Origin: Curtobacterium sp. TC1
GTDB lineage: Bacteria; Actinomycetota; Actinomycetes; Actinomycetales; Microbacteriaceae
NCBI RefSeq assembly: GCF_019844075.1
Contig: NZ_CP081964.1
Location: 1-64,000, forward strand
DNA length: 64,000 nt
Direction of reading: 5' to 3'
Notes under the pieces: generated by a model
The model's database searches: none
What the model saw: only the letters and a program-made list of their open reading frames with translations
What the model was told of the DNA's origin: nothing
Program-made: the position numbers and the translations under genes
In this document: in pieces, positions 47,379-56,336 of the stretch
How positions within the stretch are numbered: the stretch's first letter is position 1
Layout of the letters: the number at the start of each line of letters is the position of its first letter

Positions 47379-48566
47379 ATGGCAATGACCGGCACGTTCG
47401 CCGAATCCGGAGCCGATCTCCGGCTCGAGCAGATCACCAAGTCGTTCCCCGGGCACACCGCCGTCGACGCGCTCGACCTGACAGTGCCGGCCGGCTCGTT
47501 CTTCGCCCTGCTCGGCCCCTCGGGATGCGGCAAGACCACGACACTGCGACTGGTCGCCGGGCTCGAGGAGCCCACGAGCGGCACCATCACGATCGGCGGC
47601 GAGGACGTCACCGACACGAAGCCGTACCAGCGGCCGGTCAACACGGTGTTCCAGAACTACGCGCTGTTCCCGCACATGAGCGTGCTCGACAACGTCGCGT
47701 TCGGCCTGAAGCGGCGACGGATCCCGGACCCGATGACGAAGGCGCGCGAGGCCCTGCACCTGGTCGAGCTCGACGCCTCGGCCGACAAGCGCCCCGCCTC
47801 CCTGTCCGGCGGCATGCAGCAGCGCGTCGCCCTGGCCCGCGCGATCGTGAACCGGCCGGCGCTCCTGCTGCTCGACGAGCCGCTCGGCGCGCTGGACCTG
47901 AAGCTCCGGCACCAGATGCAGCTCGAGCTCAAGACGATCCAGGCCGAGGTCGGGCTCACCTTCCTGCACGTCACCCACGACCAGGAAGAGGCGATGACGA
48001 TGGCCGACACGGTCGCCGTGATGAACGGCGGCCGGATCGAGCAGATGGGCAGCCCGCAGGACCTGTACGAGCTGCCCCGCACCGCGTTCGTCGCGAACTT
48101 CCTCGGCCAGTCGAACCTGCTCGAGGGCGAGGTCCGCGGCACCGACGGCCCGCTGCTCGTGGTCGCGACCCCGGCCGGCACCATCGCCGTCCCCGCCGAC
48201 CGCGCCGTCGCCACCTCCGGCAGCGTCGTCGTCGGCATCCGTCCGGAGAAGCTCAAGATCCGCACCTCGGAGCCCACGCCCGAAGCCGGCCGGAACATCC
48301 TCGGCCCCGGCCGCGTGGTCGACGTCTCGTTCTCCGGCGTCAGCACGCAGTACCTGGTGGACGTCCCCGGCGCCGGCCGCGTCTCCGTCTTCGCGCAGAA
48401 CTCGAAGGGCGGGCCGCGGATCGCGACCGGCACCGAGGTCTGGCTCACGTGGGGCGTCGACCACGGGTTCGGCCTGGAGGCGCACCCCGCGTCCGACCAG
48501 GCCGTCACCACCCACGCCGCCACGGGCCTCCAGTCCGCACCCGCCACGGCAGGATCGCTCGCGTGA
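47379..48566 (+). CDS. potA: Spermidine/putrescine ABC transporter ATPase
   Basis: Energises polyamine import. The 395-residue product has Walker A GPSGCGKT (46-53), the ABC signature LSGGMQQR (142-149), Walker B LLLLDEP (162-168) and a C-terminal TOBE domain. An AGCAGGAGG ribosome binding site precedes ATG 47379. The last residues (GLQSAPATAG) are encoded in part by a copy of the dispersed CGGMCTGGAGGC element (48519-48537, minus strand). Overlaps potD by 4 nt (GTGA). Confidence 0.94.
   Translation: MAMTGTFAESGADLRLEQITKSFPGHTAVDALDLTVPAGSFFALLGPSGCGKTTTLRLVAGLEEPTSGTITIGGEDVTDTKPYQRPVNTVFQNYALFPHMSVLDNVAFGLKRRRIPDPMTKAREALHLVELDASADKRPASLSGGMQQRVALARAIVNRPALLLLDEPLGALDLKLRHQMQLELKTIQAEVGLTFLHVTHDQEEAMTMADTVAVMNGGRIEQMGSPQDLYELPRTAFVANFLGQSNLLEGEVRGTDGPLLVVATPAGTIAVPADRAVATSGSVVVGIRPEKLKIRTSEPTPEAGRNILGPGRVVDVSFSGVSTQYLVDVPGAGRVSVFAQNSKGGPRIATGTEVWLTWGVDHGFGLEAHPASDQAVTTHAATGLQSAPATAGSLA
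48519..48537 (-). repeat. Copy of the CGGMCTGGAGGC element inside the potA 3' end
   Basis: Minus-strand CGGACTGGAGGCCCGTGGC, in frame with the last codons of potA. Confidence 0.5.
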
Positions 48567-49783
48567 CCGGCGGGGGACCCGGCCCGGACCTGCTGCGCGG
48601 ACTGACGTCCGCGCGCGTCAGCCGACGCGGTCTGCTGGCCGGCGGAGGAGCCGCCGCGCTCGCGGCACTGCTCACCGGGTGCAGCATCAAGGGCTCAGCC
48701 GCCTCCGGCGCCGAGAACGCCGTCGACTGGACCGCGTTCTGGAAGGACGCCGAGGCGACGAAGCAGCTGAACTTCGCGAACTGGCCGCTCTACATCGACT
48801 CCGACCACGGCAAGTCCGAGTCGCTCGCGCTGTTCCAGCAGGCCACCGGCATCAGCGTCGACTACCAGGCGGTGATCCAGGACAACGCGACGTTCTACGC
48901 GACCGTGTCGCCGATCCTGCGGGCGCAGGGTGCCACCGGCTACGACCTCATCGTGATGACCAACGGCTTCGAGCTGACCCAGATGATCAAGAACGGGTTC
49001 GTGTGCGAGCTCGACCACTCGCGCCTGCCGAACTTCGCGGCGAACGCGGGCGACTCGGTGAAGGACCCGACGTACGACCCCGGCAACAAGCACTCCGTCG
49101 TCTGGCAGACGGGGTTCACCGGGATCGCCTACAACCCGAAGTACATCGACCGCGAGATCACGTCGTTCCAGGACCTGCTCGACCCGGCGTTCGCGGGCCG
49201 TGTCGGACTGATGAGCGACAACACCGAGCTCGGTTCCCTCGGACTGCTCGCGAACGGCATCGCCCCGGAGACGTCGACCCCGGCGGACTGGCGGAAAGCG
49301 CAGGCCTGGTTGCGGAAACTGCGCCCGAGCGTGACCGGCTTCTACGACCAGAGCTACATCAACAAGCTCGAGAACGGCGACACCTGGATCACGCAGGCCT
49401 GGTCCGGTGACGTCTTCCAGGCGCAGCAGTCCGGGTTCGAGGACCTGAAGTTCGTCACGCCGGAGGAGGGCCAGATGATGTGGCACGACAACCTCATGAT
49501 CCCCCAGCAGGCGGCGAACCCGGTGGCCGCCCTCGAGTGGATCGACTTCTACTACACGCCGAAGATCGCCGGCATCGTCGAGGACTGGGTCAACTACGTC
49601 TGCCCGGTCCCCGGCGCCGAGGCCTACGTCCGCGACGAGCTCGACGACGCGACGGTGGCGGACAGCCCGCTGGTGTTCCCGGACTCCGACGTGCTGGACC
49701 GGTCGCACGAGTTCCGGGTGTTCGAGAACTACGACGAGTACTCGGAGTGGAACGGCATCTTCAACGCGGTGGTGCAGTCGTGA
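48563..49783 (+). CDS. potD: Polyamine ABC transporter substrate-binding lipoprotein
   Basis: Extracellular receptor for the importer. The 406-residue product has a Tat-like signal (SRRGLLAGGGAAALAALL) ending in a lipobox LTGC with Cys40, then a PotD-type periplasmic-binding-protein fold (LNFANWPLYID, GYDLIVMTNGFE, AWSGDVFQA). Start is GTG 48563 overlapping the potA stop. The family binds putrescine or spermidine; the exact ligand is not determined. Overlaps potB by 4 nt. Confidence 0.93.
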   Translation: MTGGGPGPDLLRGLTSARVSRRGLLAGGGAAALAALLTGCSIKGSAASGAENAVDWTAFWKDAEATKQLNFANWPLYIDSDHGKSESLALFQQATGISVDYQAVIQDNATFYATVSPILRAQGATGYDLIVMTNGFELTQMIKNGFVCELDHSRLPNFAANAGDSVKDPTYDPGNKHSVVWQTGFTGIAYNPKYIDREITSFQDLLDPAFAGRVGLMSDNTELGSLGLLANGIAPETSTPADWRKAQAWLRKLRPSVTGFYDQSYINKLENGDTWITQAWSGDVFQAQQSGFEDLKFVTPEEGQMMWHDNLMIPQQAANPVAALEWIDFYYTPKIAGIVEDWVNYVCPVPGAEAYVRDELDDATVADSPLVFPDSDVLDRSHEFRVFENYDEYSEWNGIFNAVVQS

Positions 49784-50715
49784 CGGCGGTCGGGGTCGCC
49801 GGCCCGGGTGCCGCGCCGACACCGGGCGCCGGTCCGGCGCCCGTCCGTCGGGGGCGGCGTCGCAGCACACCGTTCCTGCTCGCGCTCGTGGGCACCGCGT
49901 ACCTCTGCGTGTTCTTCGTCATCCCGCTCGTCTCGGGGCTCATCGTCTCGCTCATGTCGGGCAACCCGGACGACGGCTACACCTTCACGTGGAACTGGGG
50001 GATCTACGGGTCCCTGTTCGTCGACCCGCAGGTGCCGTACCTGACGTTCCTGCTCCGATCCCTCTGGTACGGCGCCGCCGCCACGGTCGTGACCATCATC
50101 GTGGGGTACCCGGTGGCGTACTTCATCGCGTTCCGGGTGTCCCCGCGGTGGAAGAACCCGTTGCTCATGCTCGTGTTCGTGAGCTTCCTGGTGTCCTTCA
50201 TCATCCGCACCGACATGTGGGCGTTCGTGCTCGCGTCGCAGGGGCCGGTCGTCACGTTCCTGCAGGCGATCGGCCTGGCCGGCAAGGACTTCCACATCCT
50301 CGGCACGGGCGGCGCGGTGATCTTCGGAGACTCCTACAACGACCTGGCCTTCATGGTGCTGCCGATCTACGCCGCCCTCGAGCGCATCGACCCACGACTC
50401 GGCGAGGCCGCGAACGACCTGTACGCCGGCAAGTTCCGGGCGTTCTGGCACACCACCTTGCCGCTGTCCCGCTCGGGCATCTTCGCCGGGGTCCTGCTCG
50501 TCTTCATCGACAGCGTCGGGGACCCGGTGAACTCTGCCCTGCTGGGCGGCACGAACACGTACACGATCGGCCAGGCGATCCAGGACGCCTACTCCGGCAA
50601 CCAGCAGTACAACGTCGCCGCGGCATTGTCGACCGTGCTCATGGTCGTGCTCGGCATCATCCTGTTCATCTACGCCCGCGTCTCCGGCACCGACGACCTC
50701 GAGGACCTCGTATGA
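49780..50715 (+). CDS. potB: Polyamine ABC transporter permease PotB
   Basis: A 311-residue permease with a Pro/Arg-rich cytoplasmic N-terminus and six membrane helices. The ABC-coupling EAA-type loop is LGEAANDLYAGKFRAFWHTTLPLS (here quoted as its two halves LGEAANDLYAG and TLPLS). It begins at GTG 49780 overlapping potD and overlaps potC by 4 nt. Confidence 0.92.
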   Translation: MTAVGVAGPGAAPTPGAGPAPVRRGRRRSTPFLLALVGTAYLCVFFVIPLVSGLIVSLMSGNPDDGYTFTWNWGIYGSLFVDPQVPYLTFLLRSLWYGAAATVVTIIVGYPVAYFIAFRVSPRWKNPLLMLVFVSFLVSFIIRTDMWAFVLASQGPVVTFLQAIGLAGKDFHILGTGGAVIFGDSYNDLAFMVLPIYAALERIDPRLGEAANDLYAGKFRAFWHTTLPLSRSGIFAGVLLVFIDSVGDPVNSALLGGTNTYTIGQAIQDAYSGNQQYNVAAALSTVLMVVLGIILFIYARVSGTDDLEDLV

Positions 50716-51581
50716 CCGCCGTCGCACCGACCCGTCCGTCCGCCGCCCCGGCCACCGGTGGGATCGCCCGCGGTCCGAGCCGCCACGGCGTGAACCGCCG
50801 CGGTCCCTGGCTCGCGATCGTGTACTGGGTCACCATCGCGATCACCCTCGTGCCGATCGTCTACATGATCGTGTACTCGTTCAACGACGCCCCGACGAAC
50901 CGGCTGTCGTTCGCGTGGAACGGCTTCACGACCTACTGGTACGCGAACCTGGTCAACGTGTCCGGCCTCGGCGCCGCGTTCGTCACCTCGGTCGTCGTCG
51001 CGTTCCTGGCCGCGATCATCTCGGTCGCGATCGGGCTGCCGCTGGCCCTGGCCCTCGAGCGGTACCGGTTCCCCGGCCGTGGTGCCGTGAACGCCGTCGT
51101 CTTCGCGGACATCGCGGCGCCGTCCATCGTGGTCGGCTCGGCATCGCTCTCCTTCTTCTTGTCGGTGGGACTCGGCACCGGGTTCCTGACCGTGCTCATC
51201 ACGCACGTGGCGTTCGACGTCGCGTACGTCGTGGTGGTGCTCCGGGCCCGGATCTCCGGCACGTCGCGGGTGCTCGAAGAGGCAGCGAGCGACCTCGGGG
51301 CGACGCCGTTCCAGGCCTTCCGGCTCGTCACCTTGCCGCTGCTGGCGCCGGGCATGCTCGCCGCCGGGTTGCTGGCGCTCGCGATGTCGATCGACGACTA
51401 CGTGATCACCTCGTTCGTCGCCGGGCCCGCCGTCACCTTCCCCCTGTTCGTGTACGGCGCCGCGAAGGCCGGGATGCCGCCGCAGGTGCTGTGCTTCGGG
51501 ACGCTCGTGTTCGCGGTGGGGCTGCTCGTCGCGCTGCTGAACGGGGCACTCAACCGGCGGTTGGCGCGGACGCGGGGGTAG
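50712..51581 (+). CDS. potC: Polyamine ABC transporter permease PotC
   Basis: A 289-residue permease with six helices and the coupling motif LEEAASDLGATPFQAF followed by TLPLLAPGM. It is the last gene of the potADBC operon and is followed immediately by a hairpin and a tandem repeat region. Confidence 0.92.
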   Translation: MTAVAPTRPSAAPATGGIARGPSRHGVNRRGPWLAIVYWVTIAITLVPIVYMIVYSFNDAPTNRLSFAWNGFTTYWYANLVNVSGLGAAFVTSVVVAFLAAIISVAIGLPLALALERYRFPGRGAVNAVVFADIAAPSIVVGSASLSFFLSVGLGTGFLTVLITHVAFDVAYVVVVLRARISGTSRVLEEAASDLGATPFQAFRLVTLPLLAPGMLAAGLLALAMSIDDYVITSFVAGPAVTFPLFVYGAAKAGMPPQVLCFGTLVFAVGLLVALLNGALNRRLARTRG

Positions 51582-51619
51582 GCGCCGGCCCGCACGGTGC
51601 GGCTTTCGCGGGCCGGTGC
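51582..51619 (+). terminator. Terminator-like hairpin after potC
   Basis: GCGCCGGCCCGC (51582-51593) pairs with GCGGGCCGGTGC (51608-51619; one G-T pair), directly after the potC stop. There is no T-run. Confidence 0.5.
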
Positions 51620-51887
51620 GCGGTTGGCGCGGGTCGCACGGTGCGAGGTGCGCGGGCTGGTGCGAGGTTGACCGCAGGGTGCGCGCTTGTAGCGGCGCAC
51701 GGAGCGTGGAACCTCGCACGGGGCGAAGAGGTGCGCACGGTGCGGCTTTCGCGGGCTGGTGCGTGGTTGGCGCGGGTCGCACGGTGCGCGTTGCGCGGGC
51801 TGGTGCGGGGTTGCACGCGTGGTGCGCGCTTGTAGCGGCGCACGGAGCGTGCAACCTCGCACGGGGTGAAGAGGTGCGCACGGTGCG
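51591..51887. repeat. 143-bp imperfect tandem duplication
   Basis: Two full units and the start of a third with a constant 143-bp offset: CGCACGGTGCGGCTTTCGCG at 51591 and 51734, CTTGTAGCGGCGCACGGAGC at 51686 and 51829, GAAGAGGTGCGCACGGTGCGG begins at 51725 and 51868. Units differ at scattered positions, so the duplication is not brand new. Each carries a GTGGAACCTCG-type word (51706-51716; 51849-51859 with one change). Minus-strand reading frames here are repeat artefacts. The gap 51582-51993 holds no gene. Confidence 0.85.
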
Positions 51888-51981
51888 GACGTGAGTTCAG
51901 TGCTCGTGACGACCGGTCGACGACCGTGTTACGGGCACGAGTCGGGCGGTGTGCCGCGGTGCGCACCACAGGGCACACGCG

Positions 51982-51987
51982 TAGGTT
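51982..51987 (+). promoter_or_regulatory. Putative -10 for the ligase operon
   Basis: TAGGTT ends 6 nt before ATG 51994, implying a leaderless mRNA for the operon. Confidence 0.45.
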
Positions 51988-51993
51988 CCAGCC

Positions 51994-54543
51994 ATGAGTG
52001 CAGAGCTGACGCTCGGCGCCGAGGAAGAGCTGCACCTCATCGACCTCGAGTCCGGCCGACTTTCCGCGAAGGCCCCGCGCCTTCTGCCCAAACTGCCCAC
52101 CGACCGCTTCGGCGCCGAGCTACAGCGCACGACGATCGAGACGAACACCCCGGTGGTGCGGACCCTCGACGACCTGCGGCGGGTGATCGTCGACCTGCGC
52201 AGTGAGCTCAGTGCCGCGATCGCCCCGGCCGGGGTCACGATCGCCGCCGTCGGCACCGCGCCGAGGTCGGAGTACGCCGACTTCGAGCTGAGCGCCGGCG
52301 GTCGGTACGGCCGGATGCAGGAGCAGTACCGGATGCTCGTCGACGAACAGCTCATCTGCGGCCTGCAGGTGCACGTCGGGGTCAGTGACCGCGACCTGGC
52401 GGTGCTCATCGCCCAGCGGGTGGCGCCGGTGCTCCCGTCACTGCTCGCCCTGAGCGCGTCGAGTCCGTTCTGGAACGGGCAGGACACCGGCTACGCCTCG
52501 TTCCGGAGCATCATCTGGCAGCGATGGCCGTCGGCTGGCAGCTTCGGTCCGGTGGAAGACGCCGCCGAGTACGACCGGGTACTCGACGACCTGATCGCCT
52601 CGGGCGTGATCGCCGACAAGAAGATGGCCTACTTCGACGTGCGGCCGTCGTCGCACGCCCCGACGCTCGAGCTGCGGGTCTGCGACGCGACCCCGGTGGT
52701 GGACGACGCCGTGCTCATCGCCGGACTCTTCCGCGCCGCCGTGCGCAAGGCCGAGAAGTCGGTCGTGTCCGGCGCCGAGTGGCACCCGCGGAGTGAACCC
52801 CTGCACCGTGCGGCGATGTGGCAGGCCGCCCGCTCCGGGTTGAGCGGGGAACTCGTCGGCCTCGGACAGCACCCCGAACGCCTGCCCGCCGAGGTCGCGG
52901 TGCGCCAGCTCGTGTCCCGCCTGCGCCCGGAGCTCGAGGAGCTCGGCGACTGGGGCACGGTGACGGAGCTCCTCGACGCGACCCTGGCCCGCGGCAACTC
53001 CACCGACCGGCAGCGCACCGCCTACGCCGAGCGCGGGGAGCTGGACGACGTCGTCGCCCTGGTGGTGGAGGACACCGCGGGGCTCCCGTCCGGACGCGAC
53101 GAGGACCCGGTGGTCCCGATCCCCGGATACCGCGTCCGTGCCGGTGACGAAGCGGTCGGCCCCGGGGCACGCCCCCGTCCGGCGTTCCGCGACCTGGCGG
53201 CCTTCTTCGACGGCTGGGACGCCGAGACCGCGATCGACCGCTGCACTGCCCGCGACGTCTGGACCCGCGAGCACCACGTCGGCTTCGTGGTGGACGGCGA
53301 CGCGCAGGCGTTCGGCTGCGACCTGGTACCCCGGACGATCAGCGCGTACGAGTGGTCGCAGCTCGAGCGTGGCCTGGGGCAGCGTGCCCGCGCGATCGAA
53401 CTGTTCCTGCGTGACGCGTACGGCGAGCGGCGGATCGTGGCCGACGGCGTGCTGGACGCGGACCACTTCGTCGGCGCGAAGGGCTGGGATCCGGACGCCA
53501 CCCGGCTGCCGGCGACCGCCGTCCGTGCGCCGGTGCTCGGGTTCGACCTGGTGCGGAACGAGTTCGGCGGCTGGCGGGTGCTCGAGGACAACGTCCGCTC
53601 GCCCTCGGGCGTCGCGTACGGCATCGCCCTGCGCGAGCTGATGGACGACGTCGTGCCGGACGCCCCGCGGCCGGCGCACCTGCGCGACCCGCACGGCGTG
53701 ATCGACCGGCTGCGCCGGACCCTCTGTGCGAACACCACCGCGGTGACGGGCGCGACCGACCCCGTGATCGCACTGGTCAGCGACGGCCCCGGCGCCGGCG
53801 CGTGGTTCGAACACCGCAGGCTGGCCGACGGGGCAGGGTTGCGCCTCCTGTCCGGATCGGACCTGGACGTCCGTGACGGACGTGTTGTCGACGCGACGAC
53901 GGGCGACGTGCTCGACGGGCTGTACCTGCGGATCGACCGCGACGTCAGTGCGCTGACGGCGGAGCACGCTCCCGACCTCGGTGCGCGGATCCTCGACGCG
54001 GCGGAGGCAGGCCGCGTCTACCTGGCGAACGCGCCGGGCAACGCGCTGGTCGACGACAAGGCGATGTACGTCACCGTGCCGGACCTGATCTGGTACTACC
54101 TGGACGAGAAACCCCTGCTGGCATCGGTGCCGACGTACCGCACGAGCATCGAGGTGGAACGGCTGTCGGTCCTGGACCGCGTCGGGGAACTCGTCACGAA
54201 GCCGGTCGACGGCGAGGGCGGGCGCGGGGTCTTGATCGGACCGAGCGCGAGCGCCCCCGAGGTGGCCGAGCGACGGCGCGAGATCGCCGCGGACCCCGCC
54301 GGGTGGGTGGGGCAGGAGGTCGTGCAGCTGTCCTCGCACCCGACGATCGGACCGGCCGGTCTCGACCCGCGGCACGTGGACCTGCGGGCCTTCGTCTACG
54401 CGACGGGGACCGGACCCGACGACGTGCACCTGGCCGACGTGGCCCTGACCCGCGTCGCACCCGAGGGCAGCATGGTCGTCAACTCGTCGCAGGGCGGCGG
54501 CGCGAAGGACACGTGGATCATCGGGACGACAGGGGAGCGCTGA
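51994..54543 (+). CDS. GCS2-like carboxylate-amine ligase fused to circularly permuted ATP-grasp
   Basis: An 849-residue two-domain ligase. Residues about 5-350 are a GCS2/YbdK-type carboxylate-amine ligase (GAEEELHLIDLESG, ETNTPVVRTL, GLQVHVGV, RPSSHAPTLELRVCD). Residues about 385-849 are a circularly permuted type 2 ATP-grasp domain (LEDNVRSPSGVAYG, LYLRIDRDV, DDKAMYVTVPDLIWYYL, TKPVDGEGGRGVLIGP). Both families make amide bonds with ATP, so it probably builds a small peptide in two steps. It overlaps the amidotransferase gene by one base (TGATG). Substrates are inferred, not known. Confidence 0.9.
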   Translation: MSAELTLGAEEELHLIDLESGRLSAKAPRLLPKLPTDRFGAELQRTTIETNTPVVRTLDDLRRVIVDLRSELSAAIAPAGVTIAAVGTAPRSEYADFELSAGGRYGRMQEQYRMLVDEQLICGLQVHVGVSDRDLAVLIAQRVAPVLPSLLALSASSPFWNGQDTGYASFRSIIWQRWPSAGSFGPVEDAAEYDRVLDDLIASGVIADKKMAYFDVRPSSHAPTLELRVCDATPVVDDAVLIAGLFRAAVRKAEKSVVSGAEWHPRSEPLHRAAMWQAARSGLSGELVGLGQHPERLPAEVAVRQLVSRLRPELEELGDWGTVTELLDATLARGNSTDRQRTAYAERGELDDVVALVVEDTAGLPSGRDEDPVVPIPGYRVRAGDEAVGPGARPRPAFRDLAAFFDGWDAETAIDRCTARDVWTREHHVGFVVDGDAQAFGCDLVPRTISAYEWSQLERGLGQRARAIELFLRDAYGERRIVADGVLDADHFVGAKGWDPDATRLPATAVRAPVLGFDLVRNEFGGWRVLEDNVRSPSGVAYGIALRELMDDVVPDAPRPAHLRDPHGVIDRLRRTLCANTTAVTGATDPVIALVSDGPGAGAWFEHRRLADGAGLRLLSGSDLDVRDGRVVDATTGDVLDGLYLRIDRDVSALTAEHAPDLGARILDAAEAGRVYLANAPGNALVDDKAMYVTVPDLIWYYLDEKPLLASVPTYRTSIEVERLSVLDRVGELVTKPVDGEGGRGVLIGPSASAPEVAERRREIAADPAGWVGQEVVQLSSHPTIGPAGLDPRHVDLRAFVYATGTGPDDVHLADVALTRVAPEGSMVVNSSQGGGAKDTWIIGTTGER

Positions 54544-56336
54544 TGTGTGGACTCGCGGGTGAGATCCGGTTCGACGGCCGAGCGCCGGACGTCGGGGCGG
54601 TTGCCCGGATGACCGGGTGCATGGTGCACCGCGGCCCCGACGGTGACGGGCTCTGGGCCCGCGGGCCGGTCGCGCTGGGCCACCGGCGGCTGTCCATCGT
54701 CGACCTGTCCACCGCCGGTGCGCAGCCGATGGTGCTGCCCCGCGCCGGACTGACGATCGCGTACAACGGCATGGTCTACAACTACGAGCAGCTGCGTGAC
54801 GAGTTGCGCGGCAAGGGCCACGAGTTCTTCTCGACGTCGGACACCGAGGTCATCGCCCTGGCGTACGCCGAGTGGGGCACGGCCTTCGTCGAGCACCTGA
54901 TCGGCATGTTCGCCATCGCGATCTGGGAGCACGCCAGCGGCCGACTCGTGCTCGCGCGGGACCGGCTCGGCATCAAGCCGCTCTACGTCGCGCCGGTGCG
55001 GGGCGGGCTGCGGTTCGCGAGCTCCCTGCCCGCGATCCTTGCGGGAGACGGCGGGACGGACGTCGACACGTCCATCGACCCCGTCGCCTTCGCCTCGTAC
55101 ATGAGCTTCCACTCGATCGTCCCCGCGCCCCGCACGATCCTCTCCGGCGTCGGCAAGCTCCCGCCCGCCACCGTCCGGGTGATCGAGCGCGACGGCACCG
55201 CCCGCGACACCGTCTACTGGGAGCCGCGGTTCGAACGCGACCCCGCCAAGGCCGACTGGACCGACCGGGACTGGGAGCAGGCGTTCATCGGCTCGCTCCG
55301 CACCGCGGTCGAGCGGCGCATGGTGGCCGACGTCCCCGTGGGCGTCCTGCTGTCCGGCGGTATCGACTCGTCCCTGGTCGTCGGACTGCTCGCCGAGGCC
55401 GGGCAGCAGGACCTCGCCACGTTCAGCATCGGCTTCGAGGCGGCCGGCGGTGAGTCCGGCGACGAGTTCGAGTACTCGGACCAGGTCGCGGAGCACTTCG
55501 GCACCGACCACCACCGCATCCACATCCCCTCGACGCGCCTGCTCGACGGCATCGACGGTGCGGTCGCCGCGATGAGCGAGCCGATGGTCAGCCACGACTG
55601 CGTCGCGTTCTACCTGCTGTCTCAGGAGGTCTCGCAGCACGTCAAGGTCGTGCAGTCCGGCCAGGGTGCCGACGAGGTGCTCGCCGGTTACGACTGGTAC
55701 CCGCCGCTCGCCGACGTCCCCCGCGACCAGGCGGCCGAGGCCTACCGTTCCGTGTTCATGGACCGCCGCTGGCCGGCACTGCAGGGGCTGCTCGGGGAGC
55801 GGTGGAAGAGCGACGACGACACCCCGTCGGCGTTCGTCGACCGCGAGTTCGCGCGTTCCGGAGCGGAGACGAGCGTCGACGCCGCGCTCCGCAGCGACAC
55901 CACGATCATGCTCGTCGACGACCCGGTGAAGCGCGTCGACAACATGACGATGGCGTGGGGACTCGAGGCCCGCGTGCCGTTCCTGGACCACGAGTTCGTC
56001 GAGCTCGCCGGTGCGATCCCACCCGCACTCAAGCTGTCGGACGGCGGCAAGGGCGTCATGAAGCGGGCGTCACGCGGCATCGTCCCCGACAGCGTCATCG
56101 ACCGCAGCAAGGGGTCGTTCCCGGTGCCCGCGATCCGCCAGCTCGAGGGCCCCTACCTGGAGCGGGTGCGCGCGGCACTGCACGCACCCGAGGCGCGGGA
56201 ACGTGGCCTGTTCGACCCGGGTACGGTCGAGCGGATGCTCCAGGACCCGAACAGCACGCGGACCGAGATCGGCGCGAACGCGCTCTGGCAGCTCGGCCTG
56301 ATCGAGATGTGGCTGCAGCAGCAGGGGGTGCGGTGA
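54543..56336 (+). CDS. Asparagine-synthase-type amidotransferase (N-acetylglutaminylglutamine amidotransferase-like)
   Basis: A 597-residue class II glutamine amidotransferase: N-terminal nucleophile Cys2 (MCGLAGEIRFDG), HRGPDGDG, then the ATP pyrophosphatase domain with SGGIDSS at 271-277. Motifs and context fit the amidotransferase of N-acetylglutaminylglutamine amide loci better than housekeeping AsnB, since it sits between a peptide-forming ligase and a peptidase. It likely amidates the C-terminal carboxyl of a small peptide. Coupled to its neighbours by 1-nt and 4-nt overlaps. Confidence 0.88.
   Translation: MCGLAGEIRFDGRAPDVGAVARMTGCMVHRGPDGDGLWARGPVALGHRRLSIVDLSTAGAQPMVLPRAGLTIAYNGMVYNYEQLRDELRGKGHEFFSTSDTEVIALAYAEWGTAFVEHLIGMFAIAIWEHASGRLVLARDRLGIKPLYVAPVRGGLRFASSLPAILAGDGGTDVDTSIDPVAFASYMSFHSIVPAPRTILSGVGKLPPATVRVIERDGTARDTVYWEPRFERDPAKADWTDRDWEQAFIGSLRTAVERRMVADVPVGVLLSGGIDSSLVVGLLAEAGQQDLATFSIGFEAAGGESGDEFEYSDQVAEHFGTDHHRIHIPSTRLLDGIDGAVAAMSEPMVSHDCVAFYLLSQEVSQHVKVVQSGQGADEVLAGYDWYPPLADVPRDQAAEAYRSVFMDRRWPALQGLLGERWKSDDDTPSAFVDREFARSGAETSVDAALRSDTTIMLVDDPVKRVDNMTMAWGLEARVPFLDHEFVELAGAIPPALKLSDGGKGVMKRASRGIVPDSVIDRSKGSFPVPAIRQLEGPYLERVRAALHAPEARERGLFDPGTVERMLQDPNSTRTEIGANALWQLGLIEMWLQQQGVR

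Noticed and set aside
51591..51887. Minus-strand frames in the tandem repeat region
   Set aside because: They arise from the repeats, are internally duplicated Arg/Thr/Pro-rich sequence and have no start signal.
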